This document shows positions 58,593 through 64,000 of a stretch of DNA of 64,000 bases, piece after piece. Numbering within the stretch: the first letter of the stretch is position 1; the number at the start of each line of letters is the position of its first letter. The translations under genes and the position numbers were made by a program. The notes beneath the pieces are model-generated. The model worked only from the letters and a program-made list of their open reading frames with translations. It searched no databases and had not been told where the DNA came from. Source of the DNA: Cellulomonas sp. ES6 (GTDB lineage: Bacteria; Actinomycetota; Actinomycetes; Actinomycetales; Cellulomonadaceae). The stretch covers positions 3,906,001 to 3,970,000 of the forward strand of contig NZ_CP125655.1 in the NCBI RefSeq assembly GCF_030053835.1, in the 5' to 3' direction.

Positions 58593-60431
58593 TCAGCGCG
58601 CGAGGTAGGCCGCGAGCGCGTCCGGCGGCATCGGGCGTGCGACGTGGAAGCCCTGCATCAGGGGCACGCCCGCGGCGCGCAGCGCCTCCACCTGCTCGGC
58701 GGTCTCGACGCCCTCGGCGACGACCGCGAGCCCGCGGTCGGTCGCCAGCCGGTGCACGAGCTCCACGATCAGCGCGTCCACGGGGTCGTCCAGCATGTGC
58801 GCGACGACCTCGCGGTCGATCTTCACCGCGTCCACCGGCAGGCGGGTGACCTGGCGCAGGGCGCCGAGCGCGCCGCCGAGGTCATCCAGCGCGATCGGCA
58901 CCCCCGCCGCGCGCAGCTCCCGCAGCGCCGGCTGCGCGCGGACCAGCTGGGCGTCGGTCGCGGCCTCCGAGAGCTCGAGCCGCACCGCACCCGGCGCCGT
59001 GCCGGTCTCCGCGAGCACCCGGAGCACGCGGTCGGCGAGCCCGGGCTCGTCCAGGGCCGCGGGGGACAGGTTGACGTTGACCGTCTGCGGCGCCCGGTCG
59101 CCGAGCGCCGTCCGCCACCCCGCCAGGTCGCGGCACGCCTCCGCCAGCACCCACAGGTCGAGGTCCAGGGCGCGACCCGCGCCGGCGGCCCGGGCGAGGG
59201 GCTCCGCGGGGCCGCCGAGCGCGCCGTCGTCGTCGCGGGAGCGCAGCAGGGCCTCGACCTCGCGGGCGACGCCGTCCGCCGTCCGGGCGATGGGCTGGTA
59301 GTGGACCTCGAGCCCGTGCCGCACCGAGGCGCCGACCGCGCGCCCCCGGTCGCCGTCCGGGCATCGTCCCTGGCTCGGGACCCGTGCCGCCACGGTCCCG
59401 AGGTCGGCGCCCGCGAGCCGCACGCGGTCCCCGCCGGCCTTCTTCGCCCCGTACATCGCCAGGTCCGCCTCCCGCAGAAGCCGGTCGCTGTCCACGAGCG
59501 GCCCGGCGCCGACGGCCAGCCCGACGCTCGCCCGCGAGTGCGCAGCGGCGGGCAGCGCGGGGTCGCTCGCGGCGAGCGTCGCCCGCAGCACCTCGCCCAG
59601 CCCGAGCGCCGACGCCCGCCACGGCGCGGCGGCGGTCTGCGGCTCCAGCAACCGGGCGAGCGCGAACTCGTCGCCCCCGAGACGTCCGACGACGTCCCCC
59701 GGCAGCGCGGCCGCCGCGAGCCTGCCGGCCACCGAGTGGAGCAGGGCGTCACCGGCCGCGTGGCCCAGGGAGTCGTTGACCTCCTTCAGCCGGTCCAGGT
59801 CGACGAAGGCGAGCACCACGGCCCCCTCGCCGCGGCGCGCCCGGCCGCAGAGGTCCCGCAGGCCGTCGACGAACCAGGCGCGCGACGGCACACCGGTCAG
59901 GTGGTCGTGGGACGCCTCGTGCGCGAGCTCCGCGGCCAGCGCCTCCATCAGCGTCGTCGGGTCGAGCACGCCCACGGGCTCGCCGTCCGGGCCGTGCACC
60001 ACCATGTCGGAGTAGCCGTCGCCCTGGGCGAGCCGCTCGGCGGCCTCCGTGAGCGACGCGGACACCGGTACCCGCGGGGCGTCCCAGCGGGCGACCTCCG
60101 CGACCGGCCGGCGCCCCCACAGCGACCGGCCGAAGCCGTAGCGGCCCGTCATCGTCGTCAGGAAGTCCTTGCGCGCCACCATGCCGTACGGTCCGCCCGG
60201 CTCACGGGGCGCCACCAGCACGGACGACACGGTCCAGCGGGTGCGGAAGCCGACGTCGACGGCCTCGCAGGGATCGGTCGGCGAGACGACCACGGGCTCG
60301 GACGCGAGGTCGGCGAGCGCACGACCACGGTCGACCCGCCGCCAGGCGGCGAGCGTCGGGGGAGGGGCCACGCCTGCACGATCGTCGCCGCGCGGACCGG
60401 CATGAGGCCCCGACCTGCGACGACGGCACAT
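58593..60431 (-). CDS. GGDEF-EAL domain protein (c-di-GMP metabolism)
   Basis: About 612 aa from the ATG at 60431; a GTG at 60371 is an equally possible start. The N-terminal ~150 residues look like a pair of CBS-like or GGDEF-preceding sensor repeats (VVVSPTDPCEAVDVGFRT, YSDMVVHGPDGEPVGVLDPTTLMEAL). The GGDEF domain has an intact GGDEF loop (VVGRLGGDEFALARLL). The EAL domain keeps its catalytic set: VEALLR, NVNLSPAAL, LELSEAATD, ALDDLGG, VKIDREVV, VAEGVET and MQGFHVARPMP. Both making and breaking c-di-GMP are possible. No TM segment seen. Confidence 0.9.
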   Translation of the reverse strand: MCRRRRSGPHAGPRGDDRAGVAPPPTLAAWRRVDRGRALADLASEPVVVSPTDPCEAVDVGFRTRWTVSSVLVAPREPGGPYGMVARKDFLTTMTGRYGFGRSLWGRRPVAEVARWDAPRVPVSASLTEAAERLAQGDGYSDMVVHGPDGEPVGVLDPTTLMEALAAELAHEASHDHLTGVPSRAWFVDGLRDLCGRARRGEGAVVLAFVDLDRLKEVNDSLGHAAGDALLHSVAGRLAAAALPGDVVGRLGGDEFALARLLEPQTAAAPWRASALGLGEVLRATLAASDPALPAAAHSRASVGLAVGAGPLVDSDRLLREADLAMYGAKKAGGDRVRLAGADLGTVAARVPSQGRCPDGDRGRAVGASVRHGLEVHYQPIARTADGVAREVEALLRSRDDDGALGGPAEPLARAAGAGRALDLDLWVLAEACRDLAGWRTALGDRAPQTVNVNLSPAALDEPGLADRVLRVLAETGTAPGAVRLELSEAATDAQLVRAQPALRELRAAGVPIALDDLGGALGALRQVTRLPVDAVKIDREVVAHMLDDPVDALIVELVHRLATDRGLAVVAEGVETAEQVEALRAAGVPLMQGFHVARPMPPDALAAYLAR

Positions 60432-60591
60432 GTTCGTGCACCGTTCACCGGGACGTCCACCCCGGACACCCGCCGTGCGCCACGGGAGGGTGACGGGCGC
60501 GCGGGCGGGTGAGCAGGCTGTGCGGGCGCGGGTGCGTCGCCGCGAGCCGCGCCGTGCGTCGAGCCGCGCGCCGCGGCACGCGCCGGCGCCG

Positions 60592-61152
60592 TCAGATCGC
60601 GGCACCCCACAGGTGCTCGGTGATCTCACGGGGGTCGTCCTGCTCGCCGAGCACCCGGATTCCCCCCACGTCGCCGAGACCCGCGGAGCCCAGGAACTGC
60701 TCCCGGGCGGCGTCGCCCTGGATCACCCAGGTCTGGACGGACGTCGCGCGGTCCTCGTCCCGCAGCAGGTCCACGACCGCGGCGAGCAGCCGCGAGCCGT
60801 GACCCTGGCGCCGCTCGGACGGCTCCACCTCGAGCGCGAGGATCTCGCCGCCGGGGGTGTCGTCACCGGAGTCCGGCGGCGCGACCACCGGGGCGACGGA
60901 CGCGAAGCCCACGAGCCGCGGCCCGTGCATCGCCACGAGCACGCGGTACCCGCGCCCCGGAGGGCTCGCGATCGCCGTCTGCCACTGCGCCGCGAGACGC
61001 GCCGGGTCGACCGCGTCCAGCACCTCGGCGCCCAGCGTCTCGGCGTGCGTCGCGCGCCAGGCCGCGAGCTGCACCGCGGCGATCGCGGTCTCGTCGCCTG
61101 GGATCGCGGGGCGCACGGACACGTCGGACGTCGCGGAGGTGAGGGGGCTCAT
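60592..61152 (-). CDS. GNAT family N-acetyltransferase
   Basis: 186 aa. VRPAIPGDETAIAAVQLAAWRATHAETLG is the GNAT N-terminus. ILALEVEPSERRQGHGSRLLAAVVDLL is the acetyl-CoA-binding motif A with the Q/R-x-x-G-x-G core. The start lies 6 nt after the stop of the upstream semialdehyde dehydrogenase on the same strand, so the two are co-transcribed. Substrate unknown. Confidence 0.9.
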   Translation of the reverse strand: MSPLTSATSDVSVRPAIPGDETAIAAVQLAAWRATHAETLGAEVLDAVDPARLAAQWQTAIASPPGRGYRVLVAMHGPRLVGFASVAPVVAPPDSGDDTPGGEILALEVEPSERRQGHGSRLLAAVVDLLRDEDRATSVQTWVIQGDAAREQFLGSAGLGDVGGIRVLGEQDDPREITEHLWGAAI

Positions 61153-61158
61153 GGCGCC

Positions 61159-62631
61159 TCACAATGCCACGTACAGCGGCTCCAGGTACTCCTCGATGCC
61201 GGCCTCGCCGCCCTCGCGGCCGATGCCCGAGGACTTCACGCCGCCGAACGGGGCCGACGCGTCGGACACCATCCCGCGGTTGATCCCGAGCATCCCCGTC
61301 TCGACGCGCTCGGCCAGGCGCATCACCCGGCCGACGTCACGGGTGCACGCGTAGGCGACCAGGCCGAACTCCGTCGCGTTCGCCAGCCGGACGCCGTCGT
61401 CCTCCGAGCCGAACGTCACCACCGGCGCCACGGGGCCGAACACCTCCTCGCGCACCGCCCGGGCGTCCTCCGGCACCCGGTCGAGCACGGTCGGCCGGTA
61501 GAAGTACCCGCGCCCGCCGGGGCGCTCGCCGCCGGTGCGGACCCGCGCCCCGGCGTCCGCGGCGTCCGCCACGAGCTCGTCGACCCGGTCCACCGCGGAG
61601 CGCTCGATCAGCGGGCCGACGGTCACGTCCGGGTCGGTCCCGCGGCCGACGACCAGGCGCTCGAACGCCGCGGTCAGGCGGTCCGTGAACTCGGCCGCGA
61701 CCGGCTCCTGCACCAGGAAGCGGTTCGCCGCGACGCAGGTCTGACCGGCGTTGCGCATCTTCGCCTGCACCGCCGCCTCCACGGCCAGGTCCAGGTCGGC
61801 GTCCTCGAACACCAGGAAGGGCGCGTTGCCGCCGAGCTCCATCGACGTCCGCAGCACGCCGTCCGCGGCCTGCTTGAGCAGCGTCCGCCCGACCTCCGTG
61901 GACCCGGTGAACGACAGCTTGCGCAGCCGCGGGTCGGCGATCACCGGCCCGGTCACCGCCGCCGAGGACGACGTCGGGACCACGTTCACCACGCCGGTCG
62001 GCAGGTCCCGGGCGTCCAGCTCCGCGCGCACCAGCTCCGCGAAGTACGCCGTCGTCAGCGGCGTCAGCCCTGCCGGCTTGATGACGACCGGGCAGCCCGC
62101 CGCCAGGGCCGGCGCGACCTTGCGGGTGATCATCGCGATCGGGAAGTTCCACGGCGTGATGAGCAGCGCGGGGCCGACGGGGCGGCGCAGCACGAGCTGG
62201 TGGTGCGTGCCCGCCGGTGCGCGACGCGCGAGGCCGTCCAGGCGCACCGCCTGCTCCGAGTACCAGCGCACGAACTCCGCGGCGTACTGCACCTCGGCGC
62301 GCGCCTCCGCCAGCGGCTTGCCGCCCTCCGCGGTGATCAGCGCCGCCAGGTCCTCCGCCCGCGCCGTCATCGCGTCGAACACCGCCCGCAGCAGGTCCGA
62401 GCGGGTGCGCGGGGCGACCTCGCGCCACGCCGGGAACGCGCGGTGCGCCGCGTCGAGCGCCGCCAGGCCGTCCTCGGGCGTCGCGTCGGCGACCTCGAAC
62501 AGCACGTCCGTGGTGGACGGGTCGACCACCGGGAACGTGCCCCCGCCGCGCGCGTGGCGCCACTCGCCGCCGATCAGCAGGCCGGTCGGCGTGTGCGCCG
62601 CGACGTACGGCGGCAGCGGGGAGGTCGTCAT
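61159..62631 (-). CDS. NAD(P)-dependent succinate-semialdehyde dehydrogenase (GabD-like)
   Basis: 490-aa aldehyde dehydrogenase. LLITPWNFPIAMITRKVAPALAAGCPVVIKPAGLTPLT, FTGSTEVGRTLLKQAADGVLRTSMELGGNAPFLVFEDADLD and the Cys nucleophile in NAGQTCVAANRFLVQ are closest to the GabD class. GINRGMVSDASAPFGGVKSSGIGREGGEAGIEEYLEPLY closes it. It would take the GABA-derived semialdehyde to succinate, completing the putrescine route begun at 20-30 kb. GGGGAGG precedes the ATG. Confidence 0.9.
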   Translation of the reverse strand: MTTSPLPPYVAAHTPTGLLIGGEWRHARGGGTFPVVDPSTTDVLFEVADATPEDGLAALDAAHRAFPAWREVAPRTRSDLLRAVFDAMTARAEDLAALITAEGGKPLAEARAEVQYAAEFVRWYSEQAVRLDGLARRAPAGTHHQLVLRRPVGPALLITPWNFPIAMITRKVAPALAAGCPVVIKPAGLTPLTTAYFAELVRAELDARDLPTGVVNVVPTSSSAAVTGPVIADPRLRKLSFTGSTEVGRTLLKQAADGVLRTSMELGGNAPFLVFEDADLDLAVEAAVQAKMRNAGQTCVAANRFLVQEPVAAEFTDRLTAAFERLVVGRGTDPDVTVGPLIERSAVDRVDELVADAADAGARVRTGGERPGGRGYFYRPTVLDRVPEDARAVREEVFGPVAPVVTFGSEDDGVRLANATEFGLVAYACTRDVGRVMRLAERVETGMLGINRGMVSDASAPFGGVKSSGIGREGGEAGIEEYLEPLYVAL

Positions 62632-62806
62632 GCGTCCAGTGTGGATCCGGAGGGACGCGCGGGCACCTGCGGGACCCCCTGCGAGCCGCCGCGCGGGTGT
62701 CGGGCGTGGGGCAGCCACGGTCCGTGCGGTCCTCCACAGGTGGCGGCTCGGGCTCGGCTGTGGAGGGGGAGCGGGAGGTGTCGGGGGTCGCCGGTAGCGT
62801 CGCCGT

Positions 62807-64000
62807 ATGCCATCTGACCTGCGAGGACGCGCTCCGGCGGCGCGTGCGCGGCGTGCCTCGACCGGCGCGCCCGGGACCGCCGGCGTGCCCGGGACCGCCG
62901 GCTTGCCCGGGACCGTCGGCGGCGTGCCCGGGACCGCCGGCGCGCGGACGGCATCCGCTCCGGACCGTCCTGCGCCGACCGCCCGAGTCGCGGGCGGCGC
63001 GGGTGGTCGCGGGGTGCTCCGGGGTGATGTCGGTGGGCGCGGGGTTCCGCCCGGCACCGGTGGCGGGCGTGTCCCCCCGGGAGGTGCGCCGGGGCGCGCA
63101 ACGGGTACTCGGAGCCGGGTCCTGCGGTCGGTCCGGGCACGGCGGGTGGACGTGTCGGTCCGCACCGCGAGCGGCATCCCGCTGGCCGCCCCGTCCGCGC
63201 GCCCCTCGTCCCGCGCACGCGCCCTCGTGCCGGACGGCGGACGCGCGCGCGGTCGGTCCGGCACCGGCGCCCGTGGCGCGGGGACGCCTGCGGGTCCGGC
63301 CGCGGCCGTACCACCGACGGTCCCCGTGCTCGACCCCGTGGCGCGCTTCCCGTTCCGGCCGGGGGCAGGAGGGGAGAGGGGCGCGGCCGTGCTCCCGACC
63401 ACCGACCCACCGGTCGCGGCGATGGCCCCGGGGCCCGAGCTCGCCGCGCTCCTGGCGGGCCTGGACCCGGACGGCGTCTCCGACCACGGCCTCGTCGAGC
63501 TCACGGCCGCCGCCGTGCGCCTCACCTCCTGGGCGCACGCCGTGGCGGCGCGGTACGCGGCTCTGCTGGCCGAGCGGCCGTCGATGAACCCGCCGTGGTC
63601 GCGCCTCACGCGCCCGCCGGCCGAGACGTCCGTCGCGGGCGACGAGCTCGCGATGAGGCTCTCGTGGTCCTCGCGCGCGGCCGGCCGCCTGGTCCGCGAC
63701 GGGCGCGCGTTCGGCCACCACCTCGGGGCCACGGGTGACGCCCTCGCTCGCGGTGACCTCGATGCCGTCCGCGCCCGCGTCCTCGTCGACCGGCTCGACG
63801 AGCTCCCGCTCGTGGTCGCCCTGGACGTCCAGGAGGCGGTGCTCACCCGGGCGCACTCCCGGACCGCCGCCCAGCTCCGCGCGGACGTCGAGCGTGCGGC
63901 GATCGCCGTGGACGCCCGCGACGCCGCCGCACGGCGCGAACGCGCGCGGACCCGACGGCGGGTCGACCGGCCCCGGGCGCTGCCCGACGGCATGGCCGGT
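62807..64000 (+). CDS. DUF222 (HNH endonuclease-type) protein, 3'-truncated
   Basis: The frame is open from the ATG at 62807 to the window end (398 codons). The first ~200 residues are Pro/Gly/Ala/Arg-rich low complexity with a GVPGTA repeat and no recognisable domain. From about residue 205 the DUF222 domain appears: ELAALLAGLDPDGVSDHGLVELTAAAVRLTSWAHAVAARYAALLAER, DELAMRLSWSSRAAGRLVRDGRAF and DLDAVRARVLVDRLDELPLVVALDVQEAVLTRAHSRTAAQLRADVERA. The expected C-terminal HNH nuclease domain lies outside. The start may be later, since the long N-tail is unusual. Confidence 0.82.
   Translation, partial: MPSDLRGRAPAARARRASTGAPGTAGVPGTAGLPGTVGGVPGTAGARTASAPDRPAPTARVAGGAGGRGVLRGDVGGRGVPPGTGGGRVPPGGAPGRATGTRSRVLRSVRARRVDVSVRTASGIPLAAPSARPSSRARALVPDGGRARGRSGTGARGAGTPAGPAAAVPPTVPVLDPVARFPFRPGAGGERGAAVLPTTDPPVAAMAPGPELAALLAGLDPDGVSDHGLVELTAAAVRLTSWAHAVAARYAALLAERPSMNPPWSRLTRPPAETSVAGDELAMRLSWSSRAAGRLVRDGRAFGHHLGATGDALARGDLDAVRARVLVDRLDELPLVVALDVQEAVLTRAHSRTAAQLRADVERAAIAVDARDAAARRERARTRRRVDRPRALPDGMAG
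62868..62942 (+). repeat. 18-bp tandem repeat in the DUF222 gene N-terminus
   Basis: About four units of GGCGTGCCCGGGACCGCC and variants (protein G-V-P-G-T-A), one with a 3-bp insertion. Confidence 0.8.

Overview
The window is 64 kb of very GC-rich DNA with tightly packed, often 4-nt-overlapping genes. It carries the standard actinobacterial translation/isoprenoid chromosome backbone: rpsP-khpA-rimM-trmD-rplS-lepB-rnhB, yraN-comM-dprA-xerC, a WhiG/FliA-type sigma gene, rpsB-tsf-pyrH-frr-cdsA-rlmN, dxr-rip-ispG-proS, rimP-nusA-ylxR-infB-rbfA-truB-ribF-rpsO-pnp and dapB. Gene order, protein sequences and a Gly/Pro-rich IF2 point to a Micrococcales actinomycete, most likely Cellulomonas or a close relative. 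This is chromosomal housekeeping DNA. I see no phage, IS element, CRISPR array, rRNA or tRNA.

Layout. (1) 1-12.9 kb: the end of an amidohydrolase, the S16/L19 ribosomal and RNA-processing cluster, signal peptidase, RNase HII, the natural-transformation genes comM and dprA, xerC, a sigma factor and an antisense M23 peptidase. Here trmD, lepB (twice), rnhB, yraN, comM, dprA (twice) and probably the M23 gene carry single-base deletions in G/C runs. I saw none in the remaining ~51 kb, so sequence error is more likely than gene decay. (2) 13.3-20.4 kb: rpsB, tsf, pyrH, frr, cdsA, rlmN, a DivIVA-domain protein and dxr. (3) 20.4-30.9 kb: a polyamine uptake and catabolism island between dxr and rip. 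It has an Lrp regulator, class III aminotransferase and FAD amine oxidase facing left, and an aminobutyraldehyde dehydrogenase, a PotD-A-B-C importer and an orphan saccharopine-dehydrogenase-like protein facing right. (4) 31-41.2 kb: a diguanylate cyclase, rip, ispG, a GNAT protein, an LCP ligase, an Fpg-type glycosylase, proS and a DUF4439-like lipoprotein. (5) 41.4-57.9 kb: the rimP-nusA-infB-rbfA and truB-ribF-rpsO-pnp block, an M16 peptidase and dapB. A TetR/MFS efflux pair is inserted between rbfA and truB. (6) 58-64 kb: a GGDEF-EAL protein, a GNAT protein, a succinate-semialdehyde dehydrogenase and the start of a DUF222 protein.

The island at 20-31 kb and the semialdehyde dehydrogenase at 61-62.6 kb together could take putrescine from import through aminobutyraldehyde and GABA to succinate, if a GABA aminotransferase is present. 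Regulatory highlights are: a chain of four overlapping 4-5-codon ORFs in the infB leader followed by a hairpin that touches the infB Shine-Dalgarno; a compact double-operator tetR/MFS promoter; start codons 6-8 nt after -10-like hexamers, suggesting leaderless mRNAs; an Actino-pnp-like leader; and two long, nearly perfect palindromes between convergent genes. All calls come from reading the sequence; no database search was run.
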